Below are positions 28,262-38,094 of a stretch of 64,000 bases of DNA, piece after piece. A model generated the notes under the pieces. The model saw nothing but the letters and a program-made list of their open reading frames with translations. It did not search any database and had not been told where the DNA came from. Each line of letters begins with the position of its first letter. The first letter of the stretch is position 1. The stretch spans positions 515,324-579,323 of the forward strand of contig DATHXC010000007.1 of NCBI GenBank assembly GCA_035459965.1, read 5' to 3'. A program made the translations under genes and the position numbers. Source of the stretch: DATHXC01 sp035459965 (GTDB lineage Bacteria > Pseudomonadota > Gammaproteobacteria > Burkholderiales > Methylophilaceae).

Positions 28262-29488
28262 TCACATCGCAAATACCTTGCTGGTTTGTGTCGCTTTTAC
28301 CTGACGTGCTTTTCTCTTTTTAGCCCAGATAACAAGCCCAGTGATACTGAGCATTGCCACGACCAGCCCCATGATGGAAACCATGATGCGGCCGGGCAAG
28401 CCGATGATGCGGCCCGAATGTAAGGGGAACTGCGCCTGCATAAAAATATCGCCTGCACTACCGGTGCCGGGTACGCTATCGCCTGCTGGTTTGCCATCTT
28501 GCCCATCGAAATAGAGCCAGGGGTTACCCAGGCCGCCATCACCATGGTCGTTCTCGGGTTTAAAGAACCCTACGCCATAGACACCAAATTCTGGGGAGTA
28601 GAACACCGCGCCTGCCGGGTCTTGCCAGCCACGTTTTTGGGCTTCGGCTTTGGCGGTGTTGATGACTTCCTCCCTACTGATCTTGGGGATAATCGGCTCA
28701 TCTTCAGGCTTAGGTGTACGCAGTGCGAACGGGCTTGGCGTGAGCGTGGAGAATACCGAAACTATCGGGCGTACTACCTGAAAGCCAAGGTTCATGGAGA
28801 CCGAGGTGATAGCCAGCGTGAGCAAGAGCAGCCACACCCATACCCCGCCAGAACGATGCAGGTCGAAATTAAGCGGATAGCCGCCGCGCTTCCAGCGGAA
28901 GGCGAAGGATTTACACCAGGCGTTAAGGTTAGGGAATGAAATCCATAGAGCAATCAGGCTATCGAACACCCAGACAATGCCGACGATGCCCATGAATAAC
29001 ACTCCCAGCTCAATACCCCAGCCATTAGGGATATGCATGCTGTAATGCAACTTGTACAGGAAAGGCAGCAGGTTTTCACTGCTTAGCGATAGTGCGCCCC
29101 ACTCGCGCTTGCCCTGTATTTCACCACTGGCAGGGTCAATCGCCACCTGGTTAAAGTCGATTTTATAGGCTTTGCCGGTTGCAGGGTCTATGCGCGTATC
29201 AACGCTGGCACCGAAGCTATGGCCTTCTTCAATATGGAGTGGCATGAAAGAGACCAGCAAGCGTGGGTCTTTTTTCTCCAGCTCGTTGGCCAGCTCCAGT
29301 GGCGTTTTAGCCTGACCATTGCTGGCGGCCTTGAACAGGTGCGGGTTCAGCCATTCATCCAGCTCGTGATCCCAAGAGATCACCGCACCGGTGAGGCCGG
29401 ATATGACCAGAAACACGGCCATAAACAGACCAAACCAGCGATGCAGTAATACCCAGAAACTACGAAAATTTACATTGAGCAAATTCAA
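28262..29488 (-). CDS. PepSY-associated membrane protein of the siderophore receptor cluster
   Basis: This 408-residue protein has four main helices: one near the N terminus (LHRWFGLFMAVFLVISGLTG), two in the middle (about 145-220) and one near the C terminus (IMVSIMGLVVAMLSITGLVI). It shows PepSY_TM features (HRWFGL, ISWDHELDEWLNPHLF, LHYSMHIPNGWG, LHSGRIIGLPGR) with many conserved histidines. Relatives next to TonB receptors are thought to reduce or release iron from siderophores in the periplasm. The start is a TTG near 29488 or 29482; the upstream receptor stop codon overlaps the AGGTGA ribosome binding site, showing tight coupling. It is the last gene of the iron-uptake cluster. Confidence 0.85.
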   Translation of the reverse strand: MNLLNVNFRSFWVLLHRWFGLFMAVFLVISGLTGAVISWDHELDEWLNPHLFKAASNGQAKTPLELANELEKKDPRLLVSFMPLHIEEGHSFGASVDTRIDPATGKAYKIDFNQVAIDPASGEIQGKREWGALSLSSENLLPFLYKLHYSMHIPNGWGIELGVLFMGIVGIVWVFDSLIALWISFPNLNAWCKSFAFRWKRGGYPLNFDLHRSGGVWVWLLLLTLAITSVSMNLGFQVVRPIVSVFSTLTPSPFALRTPKPEDEPIIPKISREEVINTAKAEAQKRGWQDPAGAVFYSPEFGVYGVGFFKPENDHGDGGLGNPWLYFDGQDGKPAGDSVPGTGSAGDIFMQAQFPLHSGRIIGLPGRIMVSIMGLVVAMLSITGLVIWAKKRKARQVKATQTSKVFAM

Positions 29489-29493
29489 ATCAC

Positions 29494-31659
29494 CTAGAAA
29501 TCAAAAGTTGCAGAAAGCCTGAAGGTACGGGGTGCGCCCATGGTCACCTGACCAAAAGTTGGCGATACCGCAGCCCAGTAGTCTTTGTCGAACAGGTTTT
29601 CAACATTGGCGCGGAACTTGACATCATAATTACTCAACTTTGTGGCGTAGCGTGCGCCCAAGTCAAACCTATCCCAGCTAGGAATACTCAAGGTATTGGT
29701 CTGGTTTACATACTGTGAGCCGGTGCGTATCCAGCGGCCGGTAAGGGTCAAGCCTGGCAGCTCGGCAACGTCATACTCTGTACCCAGATTGTATTGGTTT
29801 TTAGGTACACCGAATGAGGTTTTCCCATCGTTGGTACCATTTTCTGTTTTGGTCAGCTCAGCATCCGTAAAAGCGGCCCCACCCAGCACTCTCCAGCCAG
29901 CGACAGGTTCACCATAGGCATTGAACTCAACACCTGTGTTAAGTTGCTCGCCATTGTTGGCAAAAATGCCGCCTTCTGTTGTCGTGCTTGGCCGCTCGAT
30001 TTCAAAAACAGCTAAGCCTGCGCCATAGGAACCAAAATCGACTTTTGCCCCAATTTCGTTTTGCTTGGATCTGGATGGAGATAGAACTGTTCCAAAATTG
30101 GTTGTACCAAGCGGTGCAACAGCTCCTTGTGACAAACCTTCAATATGGTTTGCATAAAGCGACAGGGGTTTCCATGGTTTGATTACTACCCCATAAACCG
30201 GTGTTGTTACAGATTTATCAGAGTCATCCGACTCAGCGCCGGTAAAGTAACTATAGTTAATGACCTGAATGCTTTGGCGACGCAAGCCTAGCGTTATTGA
30301 TATCTTGTCATCAAGAAAAGATAAGGTGTCGGATACCGCGTAACTTCTGTTACGGACACGATTGATGATTTCAGGATCATTCAGAGAGCCAGTGAAGGAT
30401 GCCCCGGCTGGCTTTGCAACATCAACAGGGTCATAAATACTGGTAGGCGTGGCTATGCCAAGAAAGATAAAGTTGGAGCGTGCATTGCTTTGGGTAGTGG
30501 CCGTGCCTACATTCACCTTGTGTTTCACAGGACCAGTTTCAAATCTGAAGTTCACCCCAGCCTCACTGGAGGCTGTGCTGACATCGTAAGGATTGGCAAA
30601 CCTTGATGTGCTTGCACTGCCATTGTTGGCGCTAATTGTCAGTGCAGATAAATCATTCATCTCATTGTTATGGCCAAAGCCGATAGCCGCATAGCCCATT
30701 GCATTAGTAGAGAAGTCGTACTCACCACGGAATACAGCACTGGTAGATTCAATACTTGTAGATGTCCAGGGCTGGCTATAATTGACTTTTGAGTCAGGTG
30801 CATGAGGCATATTGGTTACTCCAGCCCCTACATTCACAGCGAGCCTCGGTTGTGTCACTGTTTGCTTCTGATAGCTTAAATCTGCTGACAGCCTCAATTT
30901 TTCACCAGTAAAGTCCAGTCCTAGCGTGCCATATGTAAGTCGGCTATCTTCACCATGAATAGCAGTGCTGCCGCCCCGCTGTACAGCATTCAAACGTATA
31001 CCAAATTGATTGTCTGGGCCGAATCGACGGCCTAAATCAGCATGTCCGCCAACTTGTCCATTTGAGCCGTAATCAATTGTCGCTCTTGTAAGTGGTGCAT
31101 CTGCAGCGCGCTTGGGTACGATATTGACTGTTCCGCCGATACCGGAGCCACTCGGAGACACACCATTCAAAAATGCATTAGCGCCTTTAATCACTTCCAG
31201 GCGCTCGACCCCTTCAATCGCTGGAAGCTGGCGAGGCGTGATGCCATATAGACCATTGAAAGCCAGATCTTCGGCGAGAACAGGATAGCCTCGAATTACA
31301 AATGTCTGTGCTGCAGTACCAAATGACTGCCCCATACGCACTGAAGGATCATTAATCAGCACATCGGCAATAGTGCGCGCCTGTTGATCTTCAATCACTT
31401 TAGCGGTGTAGCTCGTCATATTAAAAGGCACATCCATGAAGTCCTGATTGCCGAGCACGCCTATACGGCCACCGCGTGCAATTTGCCCACCAGCGTATGT
31501 TCCGGGAAGCGCACCAAGTGGAACTTTCGCTTTTACACTTATTTCAGGCAGGCGATCAGTATCTGCCGCCTTTTCCTCTGCCTGAGCAACAGCCCCATAT
31601 AAAGAAAGCGTAACCAGAGCCACTATAGGCTTGACTGTAAAACTACGATTTTTGCGCAT
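29494..31659 (-). CDS. TonB-dependent siderophore receptor
   Basis: This 721-residue outer-membrane receptor has a signal peptide ending near AVAQAEE, a plug domain (about 60-180: FVIRGYPVLAEDLAFNGLYG, IEGVERLEVIKGANAFLNG) and a 22-strand beta-barrel ending in the C-terminal aromatic FRLSATFDF. The siderophore-receptor subtype is suggested by the plug pattern and by the PepSY partner. The ligand cannot be named. It lies between the second receptor gene (35 bases upstream) and the PepSY gene (5 bases downstream), so all three are probably one Fur-controlled transcript. Confidence 0.92.
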   Translation of the reverse strand: MRKNRSFTVKPIVALVTLSLYGAVAQAEEKAADTDRLPEISVKAKVPLGALPGTYAGGQIARGGRIGVLGNQDFMDVPFNMTSYTAKVIEDQQARTIADVLINDPSVRMGQSFGTAAQTFVIRGYPVLAEDLAFNGLYGITPRQLPAIEGVERLEVIKGANAFLNGVSPSGSGIGGTVNIVPKRAADAPLTRATIDYGSNGQVGGHADLGRRFGPDNQFGIRLNAVQRGGSTAIHGEDSRLTYGTLGLDFTGEKLRLSADLSYQKQTVTQPRLAVNVGAGVTNMPHAPDSKVNYSQPWTSTSIESTSAVFRGEYDFSTNAMGYAAIGFGHNNEMNDLSALTISANNGSASTSRFANPYDVSTASSEAGVNFRFETGPVKHKVNVGTATTQSNARSNFIFLGIATPTSIYDPVDVAKPAGASFTGSLNDPEIINRVRNRSYAVSDTLSFLDDKISITLGLRRQSIQVINYSYFTGAESDDSDKSVTTPVYGVVIKPWKPLSLYANHIEGLSQGAVAPLGTTNFGTVLSPSRSKQNEIGAKVDFGSYGAGLAVFEIERPSTTTEGGIFANNGEQLNTGVEFNAYGEPVAGWRVLGGAAFTDAELTKTENGTNDGKTSFGVPKNQYNLGTEYDVAELPGLTLTGRWIRTGSQYVNQTNTLSIPSWDRFDLGARYATKLSNYDVKFRANVENLFDKDYWAAVSPTFGQVTMGAPRTFRLSATFDF

Positions 31660-31693
31660 GTGATTCTCTTGAATAATCTAATTGAAGTGATAG

Positions 31694-33922
31694 CTACCAG
31701 CTGTATGTAGCGCTAGCGATAGCCACTCGCCGCGAGCCCAACCAACAGTCACCACGTGAAATACATGTTGAAACGTATTCTTTATCGGCCAGGTTGCTGG
31801 CGTTGAGCGAATAACGCCAGGAACCTTGATCAAAGCCAAGCATGGCATCGAACAGGGTGGCATCTGGCGCCTTGAGTTCATTGGTGGAATCATAGGAATC
31901 GCCTATGTAGCGCACACCCAAACCAGCGCGGAAGCCATCCGTATCACCAATGGCGAAGCGCTTGATGGCCCATGCTGATGCCAGGTTGCGTGGAATGGCT
32001 TCTACCTGATTGCCCTTTTCACCGAGCGTATTACTCTTGTCATACTTGGCATCGGTATGGCTGTAGGCGGCAATCACATCCAGCCTGTTGGCAAATGAAT
32101 GTGCTGCTTCCAGCTCCACGCCTATAGTCCGAATACGGCCCTGCTGCACAGAGGAGCCTGCATGCAGAAGGTCAGGTGTCAGGCGATTCTCGTCCCGCAA
32201 ATCATAGATAGATGCTGTGAAACGGCTTCTGGAACCTGCCGGCATATACTTGAGGCCCATTTCCCATTGCTTGCCTTCCTGAGGTTTGAATAATGCGCCG
32301 CTAAAAGTGGTCCCCTGTACCGGCAGGAAAGATTCGGCATAGCTCACATAGGGCGCCCAACCGTTATCTAAAAGATAGCTCAGACCATAGCGCCCGGTGG
32401 TTTTCTTGTCGATTTCAGCTGGTGCGCCTTCCAAATCATTCTTCGCCTCATCTCGGCGCAATCCCAGTGTCGCTATCCAACGCTTATCGATCTTGATCTG
32501 GTCTTGAATATACACACCGGTCTGATACTGCCGTGCCACTTGCTGCCCATAACTGGTTACGCCAGTGAAATCCAGTGGTGCATAGACCGGGTTATAGATA
32601 TCTATCGGATTGCCAGTGTAGCCAGGACTTCCAGGACCGCCGAAGAAGCCGTTCTTGTCCTGACGGAATCGTGAGTAATCCACGCCCATCAGCAAAGTGT
32701 GTTGCGTATTGCCCAGATCGAATTTGGCCTGTGCGTTGTTATCAAGACGCATGATCTGCGAATCGGTGCTGAGGCCATCAAGGTAACGATTCAGCACTCG
32801 CTGGTTGACAGGATCACTCGCCGCGAATGGGTTGCCGGCTCCGAAGAATGAATTCACATACAAGCTACGATATTCATTGCGACTTGAGGTGTAACGAAAA
32901 TTCTGGCGTACGGTCCATGTGTCATTGAATGCGTGTTCTACTTTCCAGCCCACTGCGTTGGACTCGGTACGATAGCGGTCAAAATGCGGGTCACTCAGAA
33001 AAGTACTGTACGACACCTTGCCATTCGGGTTGCCGCCCAGCACGCTGGAGAACGGGAAGAATTGTGGTGTGGATTTACCGTCGTCCAGCTGGTATTGCGC
33101 CAGCACGGTGACACTGGTCTTGTCGTTGGGTCTCCAGGTGAGTGATGGTGCAAATAGGGTACGCTGGCTTTTTGCATAATCAACTGCGCTATCGCTATCG
33201 CGACCGAGCATGACAACACGATAGAACAATGTATCTGAATCTGCGACAGGGCCTGTCAAATCAGCATTAATTTGCTTGCGATTGTAATTCCCGAGTGAAA
33301 CCCCGATCTCACGCTTGGCTTCAGCCTGCGGCAACTTGGATACCAGATTCACTATGCCACCCACACCGCCATTGCCGTATAGCATGGATGATGGGCCGCG
33401 CAGGATTTCTATGCGCTCCAGCATGTAAGGGTCAGGGCGGGTTGTTTCCGTGTAATAGGTATTGCGCTCACGCAAGCCGTTCAGGTAGGTCGTCGCATCC
33501 AGGCCGCGGATTGCGAATGAGTCTCCGCGTGAGTCGTCACCATACTGATCAGCCACCACACCTGCGCTATACCTGAGTGCGGCCTGTAAGCTTTCCGCTT
33601 TCTGATCTTCCATCTGATCCGCAGTAATGACTGAGATAGATTGCGGCACTTCGATAATTGGCGTATCGGTTTTGGTAGCACTGATTGCACGCTTGGCAAT
33701 ATACCCGCGCACCGAACTGAGCGCAGTTTCAGCTTCCTTGGCTGCTTTAACTTTCACTTCTGGCAGAGTATCTGCAGCTTTAGCAGCCTTAGATTCAGCC
33801 TCTGCTGCATTAGCCAGAGAAATGACACTTGGACTGAAAATGACAGGCAAGCCAATGATTGCAAGCTTTACTGCTTGTTGAATTCTGGCTCTTACAAATC
33901 CCTGATTTTGGCTTTGAACCAT
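31694..33922 (-). CDS. TonB-dependent siderophore receptor, FhuA-like
   Basis: This 742-residue receptor has a long signal region (IIGLPVIFSPSVISLANA), an N-terminal extension rich in Lys, Glu and Ala, a plug (TPIIEVPQSISVITADQMED, SFAIRGLDATTYLNGL, IEILRGPSSMLYGNGGVGG) and a barrel ending in ATYSW. The terminal cysteine pair in TCISRGDCWLGSRR and the plug sequence resemble hydroxamate-type (ferrichrome) receptors of the FhuA group; the exact ligand is inference. It is the first gene of the iron cluster, and a strong Fur box lies about 55 bases upstream of its start. Confidence 0.92.
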   Translation of the reverse strand: MVQSQNQGFVRARIQQAVKLAIIGLPVIFSPSVISLANAAEAESKAAKAADTLPEVKVKAAKEAETALSSVRGYIAKRAISATKTDTPIIEVPQSISVITADQMEDQKAESLQAALRYSAGVVADQYGDDSRGDSFAIRGLDATTYLNGLRERNTYYTETTRPDPYMLERIEILRGPSSMLYGNGGVGGIVNLVSKLPQAEAKREIGVSLGNYNRKQINADLTGPVADSDTLFYRVVMLGRDSDSAVDYAKSQRTLFAPSLTWRPNDKTSVTVLAQYQLDDGKSTPQFFPFSSVLGGNPNGKVSYSTFLSDPHFDRYRTESNAVGWKVEHAFNDTWTVRQNFRYTSSRNEYRSLYVNSFFGAGNPFAASDPVNQRVLNRYLDGLSTDSQIMRLDNNAQAKFDLGNTQHTLLMGVDYSRFRQDKNGFFGGPGSPGYTGNPIDIYNPVYAPLDFTGVTSYGQQVARQYQTGVYIQDQIKIDKRWIATLGLRRDEAKNDLEGAPAEIDKKTTGRYGLSYLLDNGWAPYVSYAESFLPVQGTTFSGALFKPQEGKQWEMGLKYMPAGSRSRFTASIYDLRDENRLTPDLLHAGSSVQQGRIRTIGVELEAAHSFANRLDVIAAYSHTDAKYDKSNTLGEKGNQVEAIPRNLASAWAIKRFAIGDTDGFRAGLGVRYIGDSYDSTNELKAPDATLFDAMLGFDQGSWRYSLNASNLADKEYVSTCISRGDCWLGSRRVAIASATYSW

Positions 33923-33977
33923 AATTTTTTCTCCCTAGACATATCGGTAACGGCCAAACTTACTTGCAAATACAAAT

Positions 33978-33996
33978 GATAATGATTCTTATTATA
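33978..33996. promoter_or_regulatory. Fur box
   Basis: GATAATGATTCTTATTATA matches the 19-bp Fur consensus GATAATGATAATCATTATC at 15 of 19 positions, with a perfect first half. It lies about 55 bases upstream of the first TonB receptor and about 105 bases before the divergent prfC. Iron-dependent repression of the receptor cluster is expected; an effect on prfC is unlikely. Confidence 0.85.
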
Positions 33997-34100
33997 TTTA
34001 AATTCCGTTAACTACGAAAGCAAAACCTTTAAAATTGAATCTCTCAATATGCGCAGCAAAAAGGTAAAATAGCGTTTTTACTGCTTTCAAGACCCGTTTC

Positions 34101-35675
34101 ATGTCCATCCATCAAGAAGAAATCCATCGTCGGCGTACTTTTGCCATCATCTCCCACCCGGATGCGGGTAAAACCACTCTGACTGAAAAGCTGTTGTGGT
34201 TCGGCGGTGCGATCCAGATGGCGGGCTCGGTGCGGGCGCGTAAGTCCAGCAAGCATGCGACTTCGGACTGGATGGAGCTGGAGAAGCAACGCGGCATTTC
34301 GGTGACTTCATCCGTGATGCAGTTTCCCTATCGCGAGCACATCATCAACCTGCTCGATACGCCCGGCCATGATGACTTCTCGGAAGATACCTATCGCACG
34401 CTGACTGCCGTGGACTCTGCGGTGATGGTGATCGACTCGGTGAACGGTGTAGAAGCCCAGACCATCAAGCTGCTGAATGTGTGCCGCATGCGCGATACGC
34501 CTATCATCACCTTCATCAACAAGCTGGACCGCGAAAGCCGTGCGCCGATTGAGTTGCTGGACGAGATCGAATCGACTTTGGGCATGCAGTGTGCGCCGAT
34601 CACCTGGCCGATAGGCATGGGCAAAAGTTTCCGTGGTGTGTATCACCTGTATAACGACGAGATTTCTTTCTTCGACCCCAAAGCTGAGAAAGGTACTTCG
34701 GAGACGATCAAGGGGCTGGATAATCCGCGCCTGGACGAACTAATTGGCTCTCAGGCAGAGGAATTGCGCATTGATATCGAGCTGGTGCGCGGTGCGTCAC
34801 ACACCTTCGATTCATCGTCTTACCTTTCCGGCAAACAGACCCCTGTATTCTTTGGCTCTGCTGTGAATAATTTTGGCGTGCAGTCCCTACTGGATGCAGT
34901 CGTTGAATTATCCCCTGCCCCGCTGCCACGCAATACTGCCTCACGCAGCGTGGAGCCGGAAGAAGCCAAGTTCTCAGGTTTTGTGTTCAAGATACAGGCC
35001 AATATGGACCCGAAACACCGTGACCGCATCGCGTTCTTGCGTGTATGTTCCGGCCGTTTTGAGCGTGGCATGAAGATCAAGCAGGTATCGTCGGCCAAGC
35101 TGCTGGCAGTCAACAATGCCATCACCTTCATGGCGCAAGACCGTAACACCACCGATGAAGCCTACGCGGGTGACATCATCGGCATCCCCAACCACGGCAC
35201 CGTGAAACTGGGCGATACCTTTACCGAGGGCGAAGATCTCAAATTCACTGGCATCCCTTCCTTCGCACCTGAATTTTTCCGCCGCGCACGCCTGAAAAAT
35301 CCGCTCAAGATGAAGCAGCTGCAAAAAGGCTTGCAACAACTGGCGGAAGAAGGTGCTTCGCAGCTGTTCCGTCCATTGCTCAGCAATGACCTGATCCTGG
35401 GCGCTGTAGGTACGCTGCAGTTTGATGTGGTGGCACACAGACTGGAGTTTGAATACGGCGTGGATATTGCCTTTGAGAACTACGACTGCTCTACTGCGCG
35501 CTGGCTGCGTGGCTCGGATGCCGACCTCAAGGCGATCTCAGATAAATACGGCTTTAACGTTGCGCTGGATGGTGCTAATGAATATGTTTACCTGGCGCCT
35601 AATCGGGTCAACCTGGCGATGGCACAGGAACGCTATCCTGACATTCAGTTCCTGGAAACTCGCGAGATATTCTAA
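34101..35675 (+). CDS. prfC: Peptide chain release factor 3
   Basis: This 524-residue translational GTPase recycles RF1 and RF2 from the ribosome after termination. It has the G1 loop [12 protein letters not shown] (about residue 22), the RF3-specific switch-1 region ([21 protein letters not shown]), G3 DTPGHDDF, G4 NKLDRE, and domain 2/3 features ([28 protein letters not shown]). The SDWMELE sequence separates it from EF-G. Length is normal. There is no strong ribosome binding site before the ATG. It is divergent from the iron cluster and shows no clear operon partner. Confidence 0.96.
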   Translation: MSIHQEEIHRRRTFAIISHPDAGKTTLTEKLLWFGGAIQMAGSVRARKSSKHATSDWMELEKQRGISVTSSVMQFPYREHIINLLDTPGHDDFSEDTYRTLTAVDSAVMVIDSVNGVEAQTIKLLNVCRMRDTPIITFINKLDRESRAPIELLDEIESTLGMQCAPITWPIGMGKSFRGVYHLYNDEISFFDPKAEKGTSETIKGLDNPRLDELIGSQAEELRIDIELVRGASHTFDSSSYLSGKQTPVFFGSAVNNFGVQSLLDAVVELSPAPLPRNTASRSVEPEEAKFSGFVFKIQANMDPKHRDRIAFLRVCSGRFERGMKIKQVSSAKLLAVNNAITFMAQDRNTTDEAYAGDIIGIPNHGTVKLGDTFTEGEDLKFTGIPSFAPEFFRRARLKNPLKMKQLQKGLQQLAEEGASQLFRPLLSNDLILGAVGTLQFDVVAHRLEFEYGVDIAFENYDCSTARWLRGSDADLKAISDKYGFNVALDGANEYVYLAPNRVNLAMAQERYPDIQFLETREIF

Positions 35676-35783
35676 ATATTTGTAAGGAAATACTCCCTAA
35701 GAAGTATTGAAAAATTAGTCGATTCATACGATAAACCATCAAACGACATTGCAAACAGCAAAGTGAAAAACAGTGGAGATTTG

Positions 35784-36506
35784 ATGCAGAGCAACACAGT
35801 AAAGATCACCCAGCAGCAAGAAGACAAGCTATCAGCCGAGTTACAGCTTGTGCGGCAAAAACTGGCGGATATGGAGCTGGCCAACGCGGCCATCACCGAA
35901 GGCATCTGGATGCTGCATATCGTGAACGGCGACCTCGACCATAAAGACAGCACCATCAAATGGTCTACCCAGTTCCGCGCCCTGCTCGGGCATGAGAAAG
36001 TGCAGGATTTCCCCGATGGGTGGGAGAGCTGGACCAATGCCATCCATGCCGATGACCAGGAGCGTGTGCTAGCCGCCTTCAACGCCCACCTCAACGACGC
36101 CAGTGGCAAGACTCCCTACGCTGCAGAGTACCGGATGAAAACCGCCAAGCGCGGTTATGTGTGGTTTCGCGAGCGAGCAACTACCGCTCGTAATGAAGTT
36201 GGCCTGCCGCTACGCTCGGCGGGTGCGATCCGTGATATCAGCGATGAGCGACAGGCTGTGGAAATGCATGAGGTGAATAGCAAGCGCAATGAAGAAAACA
36301 TGCGCCAGATTGTGCAGGTGGCCGACACCATCAGCCAGATCACGATGCAGACCAATATCCTCGCCATCAACGCCGCGATTGAGGCAGCGCGTGCTGGCGA
36401 AGCAGGACGCGGATTTGCAGTGGTCGCGACCGAAGTCCGGAGGCTGGCAGAACGCACTACCAGCGCATTGAATGAGATAAGGAAAATGGCACAAAGTGAG
36501 AAGTAA
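35784..36506 (+). CDS. Short cytoplasmic PAS protein with truncated MCP signalling tip
   Basis: This 240-residue protein has a short N-terminal coiled coil (about 5-35), one PAS_3 domain with PAC (about 38-160: [29 protein letters not shown]), and then only the tip of a methyl-accepting chemotaxis domain (about 175-235: [36 protein letters not shown]). There is no membrane helix, HAMP or methylation helix bundle, and it stops shortly after the hairpin tip, so most of the return helix is missing. The tip is the part that contacts CheA/CheW, so it may still dock into arrays or be a scaffold. The ATG at 35784 follows GGAG; an upstream GTG adds seven residues. Confidence 0.78.
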   Translation: MQSNTVKITQQQEDKLSAELQLVRQKLADMELANAAITEGIWMLHIVNGDLDHKDSTIKWSTQFRALLGHEKVQDFPDGWESWTNAIHADDQERVLAAFNAHLNDASGKTPYAAEYRMKTAKRGYVWFRERATTARNEVGLPLRSAGAIRDISDERQAVEMHEVNSKRNEENMRQIVQVADTISQITMQTNILAINAAIEAARAGEAGRGFAVVATEVRRLAERTTSALNEIRKMAQSEK

Positions 36507-36542
36507 GGCTAGATTCATACGGACGCAATAATTTCACATTAG

Positions 36543-36583
36543 GCTTAATCGCAACCTGACCCTGGTTTGTGATTAAGCTTATT
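36543..36583 (+). terminator. Hairpin after the short PAS/MCP gene
   Basis: GCTTAATC (36543-36550) pairs with GATTAAGC (36571-36578), with AACC/GGTT adding pairs after a small internal loop. A T-rich run (TTATTTTG) follows on the plus strand. It is probably a terminator, although the U-tract is interrupted. It overlaps the first possible GTG start of the next gene, which favours a later start for that gene. Confidence 0.5.
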
Positions 36584-37105
36584 TTGATCCATCAAAAAAC
36601 TCCCACGATTTATCAAAAAACTGCTGCAGGCATCGCCGAAATTGCAGCTGCCGAGAGAAAGCTCAACTTTCGCCAACGTCAGGCGCTCATTCTGGTAGAC
36701 GGCAAACGAAATATAGATGAAATTGCTGTGTTTCTTAACCAGCATAATATGCCTGAGATGCTGATAGCGCTGGAACAACTGGGGTACATCTACAATCCAG
36801 CCAGCCCTGCCCGGCAAATAATCGCTTATCCAAGCCAGGCTGCCGAATCAGCAAATGGAGTTTCTGTCATGTCAGAAGCGCAGGTGCAATCGATCAAGGA
36901 TATTTTGATTCACAGTATCGACCAGCATCTTGGCATTATGGGGCGCAGCCTGAAGCAAAAAATTGAGGCTGCGGCGACGGATGAGCAAATCATTGCCTGT
37001 AGTTCACAATGGCATATGGCGATGCGGGAATCCAAACTCGGCAGGGAGGTGGCAGGTGCACTGATGGAACAGGTGCAGCAAACCTTAAAAGCCGGTATTG
37101 ATTAG
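36569..37105 (+). CDS. Conserved hypothetical protein, winged-helix-like N-terminus
   Basis: This protein of up to 178 residues has no membrane segment. Its N-terminal part (about 15-75: KTAAGIAEIAAAERKLNFRQ, ALILVDGKRNIDEIAVFLNQ, LIALEQLGYIYN) resembles a recurring betaproteobacterial domain of unknown function that looks like a small helix-turn-helix fold. The C-terminal part (about 100-178) is helical. I cannot name a function. The start is unclear: GTG at 36569 lies inside a terminator-like hairpin, TTG at 36584 is the next choice, and neither has a ribosome binding site. The N terminus also contains a tandem 7-residue repeat (HQKTPTI / YQKTAAG) from a 21-base duplication. It follows the PAS/MCP gene by about 60 bases. 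Confidence 0.65.
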   Translation: MIKLILIHQKTPTIYQKTAAGIAEIAAAERKLNFRQRQALILVDGKRNIDEIAVFLNQHNMPEMLIALEQLGYIYNPASPARQIIAYPSQAAESANGVSVMSEAQVQSIKDILIHSIDQHLGIMGRSLKQKIEAAATDEQIIACSSQWHMAMRESKLGREVAGALMEQVQQTLKAGID

Positions 37106-37129
37106 GGAAGCAATTTCAAGACGGTTTCG

Positions 37130-37990
37130 TCAATGTTGCTTGATAAAGTTTGTTATGCTGCCCAACATCTCGTCATTGCGTAACGGTTTTGCCAGCTTGG
37201 CCACCATGTCGATATGTCCGTAATTCTCGAACTCGACCACTTCTACCGGCCCGCCATCTTCGCGGATTTTCGCAGCGAGGTTGTAGGTATTTCTCGGCCA
37301 GACCGTGCCATCGATCTTGCCTACCATCAGCAGCATGGGTGGGTTATGGCCTGTGACAAAATTGATAGGCTGTGATTTTGCGCGCTGGTCCTCAGGGCCA
37401 AAAATAGTCTTGAGCCGATCACTCTTAAGCGGCAGGAAATCATAAGGCCCGGCCAAACCGATCATGCCGCGAAAGTCTGCCGGTTTGAGCTTTACCGTGG
37501 ACAGGTACTCATCATCCAGCGTCAACATGGCAGCGATATGCGCCCCTGCAGAATGCCCTGCCAGAAAGATACGCTGCGGGTCACCGCCTACCCCTGCGAT
37601 GTAATCTTTCACCCATCTGGCAGCTTGCGCCGGGTCTGCCATCAAGCCCGGAAACAGCACGTCAGGGTACACCCGGTAATCGGGAATCACTGTGATGAAA
37701 CCACGCGAAGTCAGCGCTTCTGCCACAAACTTGTAATCGCTCTTGTCACCGGACTCCCAACCGCCGCCATAGAAAAACACGACAACTGGTGGCTTGGTAT
37801 CGGGTGGCAGGTTTTTCGGTACATAAATATCCAGCTTTTGCCGCGGCAAACTGCCAAACGCAATATTCGGTGTTAGCTGATAGCCACTTTCAGGGATAAT
37901 CAGGTTCAGCGTTTTGACTGGAGAACATCCCGTAGTCAATAGGATAGCGGCTGTTGAGAAAAGTGTGGTCAGCGTTTTATTGATATGCAT
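37130..37990 (-). CDS. Alpha/beta-hydrolase lipoprotein (esterase-like)
   Basis: About 286 residues. The start MHINKTLTTLFSTAAILLTTG leads into a lipobox with the lipidated cysteine at about residue 22, so it is likely membrane-anchored on the periplasmic side. The fold shows an oxyanion motif (VVFFYGGGWESGDK), the nucleophile elbow GHSAGAH (Ser near 145), an Asp in the KIDGTVWP region and a late His in NYGHIDMV, completing a catalytic triad as in the BD-FAE / hormone-sensitive-lipase-like families. The substrate is unknown. I chose this ATG because it gives a clean lipoprotein signal; a start 20 codons upstream is possible. It is convergent with the 178-residue protein gene. Confidence 0.8.
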   Translation of the reverse strand: MHINKTLTTLFSTAAILLTTGCSPVKTLNLIIPESGYQLTPNIAFGSLPRQKLDIYVPKNLPPDTKPPVVVFFYGGGWESGDKSDYKFVAEALTSRGFITVIPDYRVYPDVLFPGLMADPAQAARWVKDYIAGVGGDPQRIFLAGHSAGAHIAAMLTLDDEYLSTVKLKPADFRGMIGLAGPYDFLPLKSDRLKTIFGPEDQRAKSQPINFVTGHNPPMLLMVGKIDGTVWPRNTYNLAAKIREDGGPVEVVEFENYGHIDMVAKLAKPLRNDEMLGSITNFIKQH

Positions 37991-38094
37991 TTTTGTATAG
38001 CCGAGCGTTAGATTAAGAATGATGAATACCTGCAAACTTGCCATCTGCATGCATTATGCCGAGAAATAATAATCCGGGAAATTAATTAAAGCCT

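Noticed and set aside
35676..35783. A small AATACT/AGTATT hairpin after prfC as terminator
   Set aside because: The stem is only 6 bp of AT-rich pairs with no GC core, too weak to call.
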